From Saprospiraceae bacterium (GTDB taxonomy: Bacteria; Bacteroidota; Bacteroidia; Bacteroidales; JAIPBB01): 15,502 nt of DNA. A program made the translations under genes and the position numbers. Below, one piece after another: positions 8,346-15,312 of the stretch (positions are counted from its first letter, which is position 1; the number at the start of each line of letters is the position of its first letter). The DNA is taken from positions 1-15,502 of the forward strand of contig JAIPBB010000103.1 of assembly GCA_021739805.1 (NCBI GenBank), given 5' to 3'. The notes under the pieces were generated by a model. The model made no database searches and was not told where the DNA came from. It saw only the letters and a program-made list of their open reading frames with translations.

Positions 8346-8990
8346 ATGATTAAATACAGGAATCTTTTAATAAGTTTTTTTGCTTTATTGTTTTTTAGTT
8401 TTATTTCGAATGATAAAGTATATGAAGATTTGGAATCAGCACTTAATAACAAAAAGAAAGTTAGAATTCTACAACTAAATACTTGCAATGCTTACGACTC
8501 ATTACGATATGATAGTATTGTATTTCTTAAATCTTTAAAAGAATTATCAATATCTGAGTGTGCACGCATAAATAGGCTACCAGAAAATTTGGATAAACTT
8601 AACCTAGAAAAATTTGATTTTTTTTGGAATGGAATGGGGTATGAGGTTATAGATTATTCGCCAATAGGATATATTGACAAGCTAATCGACTTAAGTTTAG
8701 GTCCATATGGTCAGATCTCTGAATTGCCAGAAAGTTTTAAAAATCTTAAAAACCTAGAAATTCTTGATCTTCATAATACTAGAATTCGTAATTTACCATA
8801 TTGGATTAGTGAATTAAAAAATCTAAAAGTTTTAGATTTGAGTCAATGTCGGATGGATAGTCTGCCTGTTCAAGGGCTTAACAAAATAAAAAATTTAGAA
8901 GTAGTTAAAATTTATTCGACACGTTTCTATGAAAATAAAGATTATGTTGAATATTTAGAAAAAACCTTAAAGTGTAAAATTCTATATTGA
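8346..8990 (+). CDS. small secreted leucine-rich-repeat protein
   Basis: With the ATG at 8346 the product is 214 residues. An in-frame TTG at 8328 would add six residues. The ATG is preferred because it gives a clean signal peptide: MIKYR, then a hydrophobic core LLISFFALLFFSFIS. The mature part is a run of leucine-rich repeats. The clearest are FKNLKNLEILDLHNTRIRNLP and SELKNLKVLDLSQCRMDSLP, with looser copies before (LKSLKELSISECARINRLP) and after (LNKIKNLEVVKIYSTRF). There is no lipobox Cys, membrane anchor or T9SS domain, so it is probably periplasmic or exported. LRR folds bind proteins, but the partner is unknown. The gene sits between two copies of the exporter gene's 3' tail and looks like an insertion. 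It is followed by three copies of TCTATATTG. Confidence 0.75.
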   Translation: MIKYRNLLISFFALLFFSFISNDKVYEDLESALNNKKKVRILQLNTCNAYDSLRYDSIVFLKSLKELSISECARINRLPENLDKLNLEKFDFFWNGMGYEVIDYSPIGYIDKLIDLSLGPYGQISELPESFKNLKNLEILDLHNTRIRNLPYWISELKNLKVLDLSQCRMDSLPVQGLNKIKNLEVVKIYSTRFYENKDYVEYLEKTLKCKILY

Positions 8991-9038
8991 ATATCTGTTC
9001 AATCTATATTGTAATGGTTATTATCTTGTTCTATATTG
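8981..9038. repeat. three copies of TCTATATTG after the LRR gene
   Basis: Exact copies start at 8981, 9003 and 9030. The first overlaps the LRR stop codon. ATTGAA (8986-8991) and TTCAAT (8998-9003) also form a 6-base inverted pair around TATCTG. The spacing is uneven (22 and 27 bases), so this is not a simple tandem array. Confidence 0.6.
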
Positions 9039-9052
9039 TTAAGTAGAATCAG

Positions 9053-9113
9053 GGCGAAATTGTTGAACGCGGCACTCATTATAACTTTTGGTGCTAAAAG
9101 GGTTTTATAAGAA
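9053..9113 (+). pseudogene. decayed duplicate of the ABC exporter 3' tail (direct repeat copy 2)
   Basis: The first 26 bases are identical to 8152-8177 and the last 20 match 8194-8213 at 19 positions, with a 1-base deletion in between. Read in the exporter frame it gives GEIVERGTHYNFWC and then a stop, so it no longer codes for the true tail. It lies 16 bases beyond the end of the convergent minus-strand operon. It is a scar of duplication or insertion rather than a gene; no other part of the exporter is present here. Confidence 0.8.
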
Positions 9114-9129
9114 GTAGTTCTTAATCAAG

Positions 9130-9855
9130 CTATTTAATTTGATATACATAAGCCAAACTAAAATAATAGTTCATTAGTTCATTATGGCTGTCTTCAAAGG
9201 AACTTGAGTAACTTATTTTTTTAGCGTTCAAACCAATAATAAAATCAAGCTGATGATTGGAATTTTTATATCCCTTCACAACAAACCCTCCTTTTATTGC
9301 AGTCATTCCTTGGTTTATAATTTCAACTTCCTCAATGCTTTCATAGTTATGAAAAGGATATAAAAAGTAATGATAACCGAATCCTAAGTTGAAACCAAAC
9401 TTATCGATTCGATTTTTTGTTGAATTTCTAAAGAAATTCAATTTGAGATAAGCAGGTAAATGAACTGTTAAAATTCCCGGAATATGAAAATCCCCATCAG
9501 TAAGAGTTAACCCAATTCCTACAGGAGCATTTAATGATAATGAAATCAGGTCATCATACTGAATAATATCCATACGAGTATCGAAATACAATTTGCCCAG
9601 AGACATTACATTTGTGTAGATGGGACGATGAAAAATGTATCCTTGATTATTTCTGGCTTCATATCCAAGTATGGGGCTAGTCCAGATATCAGAGAATGAT
9701 GAAATTCCAACTCCATAGAACAAAAAATCATTTATGTGTTCCCTATTTATGTATTTAGTTCTTGTATAAGCTTCATTGTCCTGAGCCATTAGATTGTTGA
9801 AATTCAACCCAATTGACAGAAACAGAATTATTATTGATATTGACTTTAATTTCAT
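9130..9855 (-). CDS. predicted outer-membrane beta-barrel protein
   Basis: This 241-residue protein has a signal peptide (MKLKSISIIILFLSIGLNF, likely cut after LMAQ). The rest alternates polar and hydrophobic or aromatic residues in short strands with turns, for example IDKFGFNLGFGYHYFLYPF and LDFIIGLNAKKISYSSSF. It ends in an aromatic-rich strand (MNYYFSLAYVYQIK). This is the usual look of small outer-membrane barrels in Bacteroidota. I do not recognise a named family. It is the last gene of a four-gene minus-strand operon and its start is one base from the stop of the gene before it, so the two are probably translationally coupled. Its role is unknown. Confidence 0.75.
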   Translation of the reverse strand: MKLKSISIIILFLSIGLNFNNLMAQDNEAYTRTKYINREHINDFLFYGVGISSFSDIWTSPILGYEARNNQGYIFHRPIYTNVMSLGKLYFDTRMDIIQYDDLISLSLNAPVGIGLTLTDGDFHIPGILTVHLPAYLKLNFFRNSTKNRIDKFGFNLGFGYHYFLYPFHNYESIEEVEIINQGMTAIKGGFVVKGYKNSNHQLDFIIGLNAKKISYSSSFEDSHNELMNYYFSLAYVYQIK

Positions 9856-9856
9856 T

Positions 9857-10837
9857 TTATATGCAAATATTTATAAGTTTATTGTCAATAATTTCGTAAA
9901 CCTGCCCATCCTTTATTATGTATCCTCCTTTATATGTTCCGCCTATTAAAAAATTGGAATTATAAGTATCAAATCCATCAATTATATTTTCAAATTTATC
10001 ATTTATGATATCATACCTATATATTCCTTCAGGAGAAATTAACCAAAGCATATTATTATTATCAATTCTCAACTTATTGAAGTTTAAGGATGGTATTGAT
10101 GAATTTAATTCATTAATAACTCTAAGCGTATCATTTTCTAGTTTGCGTAAAGATCCATATTCTAATCCCCATACTGTATTGTCTTCATCAACAACTAAAT
10201 TGTTAATTGTTTTGTTGCTGCAAAGTTTATATTGCTTTACTACAGAATTATAATAATACCTTAATTTATCCCCTCCAACCCAAATTCCTCCCAATGTATC
10301 CACAGCCTTGTCCTGCTTGAAGTATGTATAATTGCTAGGTATTTGTGTAGCTGATTCTGTTACCGTTATACCATTATATCTAATTAATGAAACATAATTC
10401 CCATTTTCTTTAAAAAAAACTGATTCTTTCTTCTTTTTATCAAAATATAGAAACTCCATTACCTTTGAGATCCCAATTAGGTATTCATTAGTTACTTCAT
10501 TATTAACACTAATGTCATATAATTCGTATCCGGAAATATAGAGATATCTGTCAGAATTCATCCAATAAAATCCGCTTGGGTAATTAATATGATTATTGTA
10601 ATTATTGAAGGTCGAAAGCTGTCCATTTCTTTTTAATACAGCATAGACAGTTCCTTCACCATTCTCATATGAATGCTGACAGCAAAACCACTGATCTCCA
10701 TTTTCAAATTCATAAAATCCATAAATATTACTGTTTTTTAATTCAACAACTTCAGGATTTATAACTACTTTTTTGCATGAAAGGAAAACGAAGAATACTA
10801 GCAAGTAAATAATTTCGATTTTACCAATTTTATTCAT
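9857..10837 (-). CDS. lipoprotein with propeller-like repeats
   Basis: The 326-residue product begins with a lipoprotein signal (YLLVFFVFLSC, lipid-modified Cys21). The following Lys-Lys does not match a known surface-export signal, so its side of the membrane is open. The body holds repeats resembling the two-component-regulator propeller type: DTLGGIWVGGDKLRYY (180-195), VVDEDNTVWGLEYGSLRKL (215-233) and RIDNNNMLWLISPEGIYRYD (257-276), each a 'D..n..W.....gl.ry' blade. Earlier blades are more diverged. No kinase, DNA-binding or enzyme domain is attached, so it is probably a binding scaffold. The gene is tightly packed between two barrel genes (2-base and 1-base gaps), suggesting a shared envelope complex. 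Propeller assignment is from pattern only. Confidence 0.72.
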   Translation of the reverse strand: MNKIGKIEIIYLLVFFVFLSCKKVVINPEVVELKNSNIYGFYEFENGDQWFCCQHSYENGEGTVYAVLKRNGQLSTFNNYNNHINYPSGFYWMNSDRYLYISGYELYDISVNNEVTNEYLIGISKVMEFLYFDKKKKESVFFKENGNYVSLIRYNGITVTESATQIPSNYTYFKQDKAVDTLGGIWVGGDKLRYYYNSVVKQYKLCSNKTINNLVVDEDNTVWGLEYGSLRKLENDTLRVINELNSSIPSLNFNKLRIDNNNMLWLISPEGIYRYDIINDKFENIIDGFDTYNSNFLIGGTYKGGYIIKDGQVYEIIDNKLINICI

Positions 10838-10839
10838 AA

Positions 10840-11622
10840 TTAGAGTTTCTTATTTTTATTACTTATTCGTGGAGCAAGTAATCCAATACTAAAGTCTATA
10901 CCAAAGTTCATAGACTGATTTATACTAATTGTTGTCATTCTTTCAAAATTGAAGTTTTCATTTTTGCCCGCATCATGGTAGTTGTCAAAAATGCCTTTTA
11001 ACATCATATCATTAAGTCCTAGTCCGAATCTTGCTCCAATACTATAATATATATTATTGAAAATTATTTTTTTTCGTCCAACTGTATATGTAAGCGAGTA
11101 AGTATTATACTGTTTCACACTTCTATCAATGTAAATTTCTTGTGGCATTTTATCAAAAAATTTCTGATTATTATACTTTGAATATAATAACCCGAATCTA
11201 TGAAATCTCCCAACAGGTGCAATGTAATTCTTTCGATATAAGAAAAAATCGAGACCAATAGATAGCACTTCTACATCATCCGGATAATAATCAATTGGCA
11301 TCGGATCTGTATTGCCAAACTTATTTGTAAAAAGATAATCAAAAGTCAAATGTTCTCCATCAGGTATGGGTAGTTTCATATATTCGGCTCTGAGTCCTAT
11401 ACTAATCCTTTTACTAAGTATAAATTCAGTGTTTATAATATGATGCCGATAAAACAGTACAGGTTCTGAAAAGAAAACTACATCAAGATAATTAGTTCTT
11501 AAACTAAGAAAATTAGAATATCCCAGAATTAGTCGCCTTCCTTGATAGCCGGGAGTTTGAGAATAGCTTGAGATAGTACTATTAATAATTAATAAAATAA
11601 ATAATAATCTTACGACCTTCAT
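10840..11622 (-). CDS. predicted outer-membrane beta-barrel protein
   Basis: The ATG at 11622 gives 260 residues. The longer frame from 11646 uses a TTG and adds MLNKSRKN in front of an already complete signal peptide (MKVVRLLFILLIINSTISSYSQ). The mature protein begins TPGYQGRRLILGYSNF, a form often seen at the first strand of Bacteroidota barrel proteins. It continues with alternating strands such as ISIGLRAEYMKLPI, VEVLSIGLDFFLYRK and IYYSIGARFGLGLNDM, and ends with a strand around MNFGIDFSIGLLAPR. No named family is recognised. It is the second gene of the minus-strand operon, 30 bases after the protease stop and 2 bases before the lipoprotein start. Confidence 0.75.
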   Translation of the reverse strand: MKVVRLLFILLIINSTISSYSQTPGYQGRRLILGYSNFLSLRTNYLDVVFFSEPVLFYRHHIINTEFILSKRISIGLRAEYMKLPIPDGEHLTFDYLFTNKFGNTDPMPIDYYPDDVEVLSIGLDFFLYRKNYIAPVGRFHRFGLLYSKYNNQKFFDKMPQEIYIDRSVKQYNTYSLTYTVGRKKIIFNNIYYSIGARFGLGLNDMMLKGIFDNYHDAGKNENFNFERMTTISINQSMNFGIDFSIGLLAPRISNKNKKL

Positions 11623-11652
11623 GTTTTTTCTTGATTTATTAAGCAAATCAAA

Positions 11653-13893
11653 CTAATTAGACAATTTCTTGAGTTCATTATAAGTATTATAAATATGAGA
11701 GTTCAAAATTGATTTATTATCTCTTCCTCGAAGTATTTTTGTGTCGTTATAAACAATTTTTCTTTTTTCTGTATCTATTAAATAAAAAATTATCATCGTT
11801 TCGTTGTAGGGTGATAATACATCGTAAAGAGCATATGGTAGTGGTAAATAAAAAAGTGATGCCATACTCCAAAGAGCTATTCTCGTACTCATACTTGGTC
11901 TAAATCCGGTGGATGAGATAATGCCAGTTAAAGCTACATATCGTGTATTGTATTTTGCTAAAATATTATCAAGATATGCCTGCTGAAATGGTATCAATGC
12001 AATTGAATCTTTAATCTTTATGTTAAAATTAGAGGCTATTCTGAAATATTCATTTACCCAATTATTTAAAGTTTCATTTTCATTAAATTTGCTTACATCG
12101 TCTTCATTAAGAACTTTCATATCCATTATTTCTACTCCCAAACCACTAAGTTCAGCATTTTTTAAAAGAGCCTTTAGATAATAATCTTCTTTTTTTTCAT
12201 TTTTAATTAAATTATATTTTTTATTATATACAGTTCTATAGTAAAATGGATTAAAAACCAAAATGCTGTCAGTTATTAATTTGTTAAGATGAGTTGTTTT
12301 TGAATGAGTTTCATCAGATATATTGGTGTCTTTTTTTGACAAATAGTCTTTGTATTGACGATTGAAATTATTTACAAATGCAGTATCGGATTTTAGATCA
12401 TGCCATATATCAGAGTATGACTCTTCTTTACTGCTTTTCTTGTAGTTATTTGTTTCTTTTTCATTATCATTTTTATTTTCCAGCTTCAAATTAACTTCTT
12501 TATTGATGTCTTTAAATTTTATTGAATCAGATTGGTTATCATAAATATTTGATGGTACTTCGATATTTTGTTTTGTAAGTGTGATATAATCATTAACAAG
12601 ATCTATGTAAAGAGACTTAATAAAGTTGTTGTGATAAATAGAATAATGCATGTAAACAACTCTAATGCTTAGTTTGAGCATTTGCTCTTCGCTAATTTTA
12701 TTCAGGTAGTAATGCATTCTCTGGATTTCACCTTGAAATTCGTTTGATGATTTTAACACTAATGATAATTTATCTTTTCTAGTATACTTTGCTATTCCAT
12801 AAAGTGCATATGCTGTTAAGTTTTTCAGATATTCATCTTTGGGATTATCTTGTTGTATAAGGTAGGTGTAATATAAAGCCTCGCCGTACATGCCCCCTTG
12901 TATGAAAAGTTCACACAATTCGTAACGAGCAAGTTTCTGCACTTTTTTGAATTCTTCTTCAGACACAATATATAATTCTTTACCCTGATATTTATTTATT
13001 TCTAGCAAGTAATTCAGATTTTTAGTTCTGCTTTTTATATTTGGGTGCAAGGATTCAGAGTCATTAGTATTATCTTTTGCTTCAATTTCAGTAGTCTCAA
13101 ATTCATTGTACCAATCTGGTATTTTATAAGTAGTATCTTTTATTAAGAAATTAAGGTCAAAAGGAATATCTAAATATGGATATTCAGAATACTTTAATAT
13201 TTCAAAGACTGTCAAGGCTTCATTTATATTATAATTAGTTTTAGAATATAACCTTGTAATTCCTTCAATGTCAGCTGTATTTTCCTGTGATTGAGAATAT
13301 TTTACATATGTGTTCACTTTTTCCGAAAATCCCATATTCCCATAGGAATCATATTCGGTTTCCAACCTAAATTCTTCAGTATATCTGTTTAATGTATGCT
13401 TAGAATAATAGTGGATTAATTCATGTGAAAGTATAAAAGCAAGTTGTGCTTCATTTTCTATTTTAGCCAAAAGTCCAATGTTGATAAAGATCATTCCGTT
13501 ATAAGTGGCAAATGCATTTACTTCGGTAGATTTTACGACATAAAATCTGATGTTTTTATTGAAATCCGGGTTTTGACTGATTACGTAATCACCTACTTTT
13601 TGAACATAACTACTTAGTTCATCTCCAAAAAGAATAGCTCCACTTCTCATTAACCTATCCATGAAGTAATTGTTTTGCAAATGAAATTTATTAGCTGCTT
13701 TTCGTTCAAGCCGACTAGTTTGTTTATTTATCGTTGCCCTGTCACGCTTTACTCGTTCAAATGTAAATGAAATGATTTCTTCAGGTATCTTTCCTTTAGA
13801 CTTTATTGTTGTATGTGTACTTTGAGAAAATAGTGAATTTGTAAAGAATGTAGAAAGAAAAAAGGCTACTAAAAATATTTGTTTTTTCCACAT
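11653..13893 (-). CDS. secreted M48-family zinc metalloprotease with TPR-like region and long novel C-terminal part
   Basis: This 746-residue protein has a signal peptide (MWKKQIFLVAFFLSTFFTNS). The M48 peptidase domain lies at about 75-300. It has the zinc motif HELIH (157-161, Glu158 catalytic) followed by YYSKH, the third zinc ligand Glu204 in ENTADIEG with the family Asp208, the NAFAT and G.IFINIGLL segments before the motif, and the late HPNIKSR (283-289). All catalytic residues are present. Residues 315-372 look like TPR-type helices (YELCELFIQGGMYGEALYY). The middle (450-530) is Lys-, Asn- and Ser-rich and probably disordered. The C-terminal part (about 540-746) has no family I can name firmly. 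Its strand-rich end, KYNTRYVALTGIIS then MIIFYLIDTEKRKIVY, faintly recalls GNA1162/LpoB-like lipoprotein folds. The first half resembles BepA, an outer-membrane quality-control protease. It is first in an operon with two barrels and a lipoprotein. Confidence 0.85.
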   Translation of the reverse strand: MWKKQIFLVAFFLSTFFTNSLFSQSTHTTIKSKGKIPEEIISFTFERVKRDRATINKQTSRLERKAANKFHLQNNYFMDRLMRSGAILFGDELSSYVQKVGDYVISQNPDFNKNIRFYVVKSTEVNAFATYNGMIFINIGLLAKIENEAQLAFILSHELIHYYSKHTLNRYTEEFRLETEYDSYGNMGFSEKVNTYVKYSQSQENTADIEGITRLYSKTNYNINEALTVFEILKYSEYPYLDIPFDLNFLIKDTTYKIPDWYNEFETTEIEAKDNTNDSESLHPNIKSRTKNLNYLLEINKYQGKELYIVSEEEFKKVQKLARYELCELFIQGGMYGEALYYTYLIQQDNPKDEYLKNLTAYALYGIAKYTRKDKLSLVLKSSNEFQGEIQRMHYYLNKISEEQMLKLSIRVVYMHYSIYHNNFIKSLYIDLVNDYITLTKQNIEVPSNIYDNQSDSIKFKDINKEVNLKLENKNDNEKETNNYKKSSKEESYSDIWHDLKSDTAFVNNFNRQYKDYLSKKDTNISDETHSKTTHLNKLITDSILVFNPFYYRTVYNKKYNLIKNEKKEDYYLKALLKNAELSGLGVEIMDMKVLNEDDVSKFNENETLNNWVNEYFRIASNFNIKIKDSIALIPFQQAYLDNILAKYNTRYVALTGIISSTGFRPSMSTRIALWSMASLFYLPLPYALYDVLSPYNETMIIFYLIDTEKRKIVYNDTKILRGRDNKSILNSHIYNTYNELKKLSN

Positions 13894-13912
13894 ATTTGGT
13901 AATTTTCCAAAA

Positions 13913-13920
13913 CAAACTTA
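13913..13920 (-). promoter_or_regulatory. putative promoter of the minus-strand protease operon, -7 box
   Basis: On the minus strand the sequence reads TAAGTTTG, an exact match to TAnnTTTG, ending 20 bases before the protease ATG. Transcription would start near 13906, leaving a leader of only about 13 bases. No clear TTTG was found at the -33 distance. Unlike the plus-strand genes, this leader has no repeat array. Confidence 0.45.
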
Positions 13921-14057
13921 CAATAATAATTGATATAAATTGCAGAAATAATTATTGAAATGAGCTTTTTTTATCTAATGTGATAATTTTATTTTTACCA
14001 AAATTCAAAAAAATCCACTTATAACTTTCAACATCTTTTTATTCTAAAAAATATCTT

Positions 14058-14064
14058 TACTTTG
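14058..14064 (+). promoter_or_regulatory. putative glycosyltransferase promoter, -7 box
   Basis: TACTTTG followed by CA is identical to the box before pyrG and close to the Bacteroidota TAnnTTTG consensus. It is 74 bases ahead of the glycosyltransferase ATG, with the repeat at 14082-14126 in between. The box is divergent from the protease operon promoter about 140 bases to the left. Confidence 0.45.
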
Positions 14065-14081
14065 CACTTAGAAAAATGCTT

Positions 14082-14126
14082 TAAGTACTCCAGGCACTCT
14101 AAGTACTTTAGGCACTTTAAATACTT
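14082..14126. repeat. inverted relative of the GAGTGCCT repeat, in the glycosyltransferase leader
   Basis: On the plus strand the stretch alternates AAGTACT with AGGCACT. On the minus strand it reads AGTGCCTAAAGTACTTAG and then AGTGCCTGGAGTACTT. The AGTGCCTRRAGT core matches the array after pyrG (2041-2120), in the opposite orientation. Unit spacing here is 8-9 bases. It ends five bases before the ATG at 14132. Confidence 0.75.
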
Positions 14127-14131
14127 GAAAC

Positions 14132-15067
14132 ATGACAATCAGCGGCTTTACAATGGTGAAAAATGCGGATAAACTTTATTATCCGATTAAACAGGCTATT
14201 ATGTCGATTTTGCCAATTGTAGATGAGTTTGTTGTTGCTTTAGGTGATTGTGATGAAGGAGATAAAACCCGTCAAATTATTGAGAGTATTAATGATGATA
14301 AAGTGAAAATTATTGATACGGTCTGGGATTTAAAAAAATTTCTAAAAGGAACTGAAAATGCCCATCAAACTGATATTGCAAAAGAAAACTGTAAGGGAGA
14401 TTGGTTGTTTTATCTTCAGGCTGATGAAGTAATTCATGAAAAGTATTTAGAGAATATAAAAGCCTGCTGTGAAAAGAATCTTGACAGGAAAGAAGTAGAA
14501 GGAATAATTTTCAAATACAAACATTTCTGGGGCGATTATGAGCATTATCATAATTCTCATGGATGGTATAATCATGAAATAAGAATTGTAAGAAATGATA
14601 AAGATATTCATTCGTGGGAGTCGGCACAGAGTTTCAGGCGAATTCCAAATTTTGATTATGTGAACTATCGTCAGCAGGAGGGAACCTTCATGCTAAAAGT
14701 TGTTGAAGTTGATGCTTATGTTTATCATTATGGTTGGGTTCGTCCACCAAGATTAATGAAAAATAAATACAAAGCCTTAGCAAATATTCATTCTGAAAAT
14801 ACTGATAAAATAGAAGAACCTGAATATGATTATGGTCTTTTAAATAAACTTCCTGTTTTTAATGAAACTCATCCGTCGGTTATGGATGAATGGATTAAGG
14901 ATTTTGATTGGAAAGATAAACTTCAATATTCAGGCAAAAGAAACAAAGACCGAAAGCCACACAAGCACGAGAAAATAAAATACATAATTGCGACCTTTCT
15001 GAAAAGGAAGGTTTTTAGGAATGAATCGATGTGGGATTTTAGGAACTACCTATTGTTGAAGGATTAA
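14132..15067 (+). CDS. glycosyltransferase, GT-A fold (family 2-like)
   Basis: This 311-residue protein has no signal peptide or membrane segment and is probably cytosolic, adding sugars to envelope glycans or glycoprotein precursors. The N-terminal strand ISGFTMVKNADKLYYPIKQAI (3-23) is the nucleotide-binding start of family 2-like enzymes, and VDEFVVALGDCDEGDKTRQII (30-50) follows. The DxD position is QADE (96-99) inside GDWLFYLQADEVIH, a form common in this subgroup, with Asp98 as the likely metal ligand. Later conserved-looking parts are HGWYNHEIRIVRND (143-156) and VYHYGWVRPPRLMKNK (197-212). The C terminus is Lys/Arg-rich (269-297), which may favour membrane contact. Substrate and donor are unknown. 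It stands alone, divergent from the protease operon, with a repeat in its leader. Confidence 0.85.
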   Translation: MTISGFTMVKNADKLYYPIKQAIMSILPIVDEFVVALGDCDEGDKTRQIIESINDDKVKIIDTVWDLKKFLKGTENAHQTDIAKENCKGDWLFYLQADEVIHEKYLENIKACCEKNLDRKEVEGIIFKYKHFWGDYEHYHNSHGWYNHEIRIVRNDKDIHSWESAQSFRRIPNFDYVNYRQQEGTFMLKVVEVDAYVYHYGWVRPPRLMKNKYKALANIHSENTDKIEEPEYDYGLLNKLPVFNETHPSVMDEWIKDFDWKDKLQYSGKRNKDRKPHKHEKIKYIIATFLKRKVFRNESMWDFRNYLLLKD

Positions 15068-15100
15068 CCGATTGCTGATATTTTATTGTTTGATGGCTAT

Positions 15101-15199
15101 ATTGTTAAATTGTTAAATTGCTCCATTGTTAAAAACTTATATGTTCTTTTATGCCTTTTATGGTTTTATGGTTTAATTGTTAAATTGTTTGAATAATTG
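15101..15199. repeat. octamer-phased array after the glycosyltransferase (ATTGTTAA type)
   Basis: ATTGTTAA occurs at 15101-15108, 15109-15116, 15125-15132 and 15176-15183, with ATTGCTCC and ATTGTTTG as variants in phase. Units of form ATGGTTTW or ATGCCTTT lie between (15141-15175), with one- or two-base slips. ATTGTTAA is the reverse complement of TTAACAAT, the unit in the second half of the array before purB. Confidence 0.8.
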
Positions 15200-15210
15200 A
15201 AGATTTGGAA

Positions 15211-15252
15211 TTTAGTATTTGTTTAGTATTTAGAAATTAGTATTTAGAATTT
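15211..15252. repeat. TTTAGTATTT repeats
   Basis: TTTAGTATTT lies at 15211-15220 and 15222-15231, and a third copy (ATTAGTATTTAGAA) follows at about 15236-15249. It is AT-rich and noncoding, directly after the octamer array and before the promoter of the next gene. Confidence 0.65.
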
Positions 15253-15285
15253 ACATTTATTGCTTTTTAGAATTAAAACTTATTG

Positions 15286-15293
15286 TAATTTTG
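15286..15293 (+). promoter_or_regulatory. putative DUF5606 gene promoter, -7 box
   Basis: TAATTTTG exactly fits TAnnTTTG and lies 19 bases before the ATG at 15313. A TTG at 15260-15262 could be the upstream element with a 23-base spacer. Confidence 0.55.
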
Positions 15294-15312
15294 CAGTATT
15301 AAAGAAAAATTT

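Noticed and set aside
8152..9113. attL/attR sites of an integrative element
   Set aside because: The direct repeat at a gene 3' end fits the idea, but no integrase, transposase or excision gene lies between the copies, and the enclosed DNA is under 1 kb. Kept as a duplication scar only.
10005..10253. Plus-strand open frames inside the minus-strand operon (also 11709-11903)
   Set aside because: They lie antisense to genes with clear signal peptides and domains and have no recognisable features of their own.
9857..10837. Hybrid two-component regulator
   Set aside because: The propeller-like blades resemble the sensor part of such regulators, but the protein is a 326-residue lipoprotein without kinase, receiver or DNA-binding domains.
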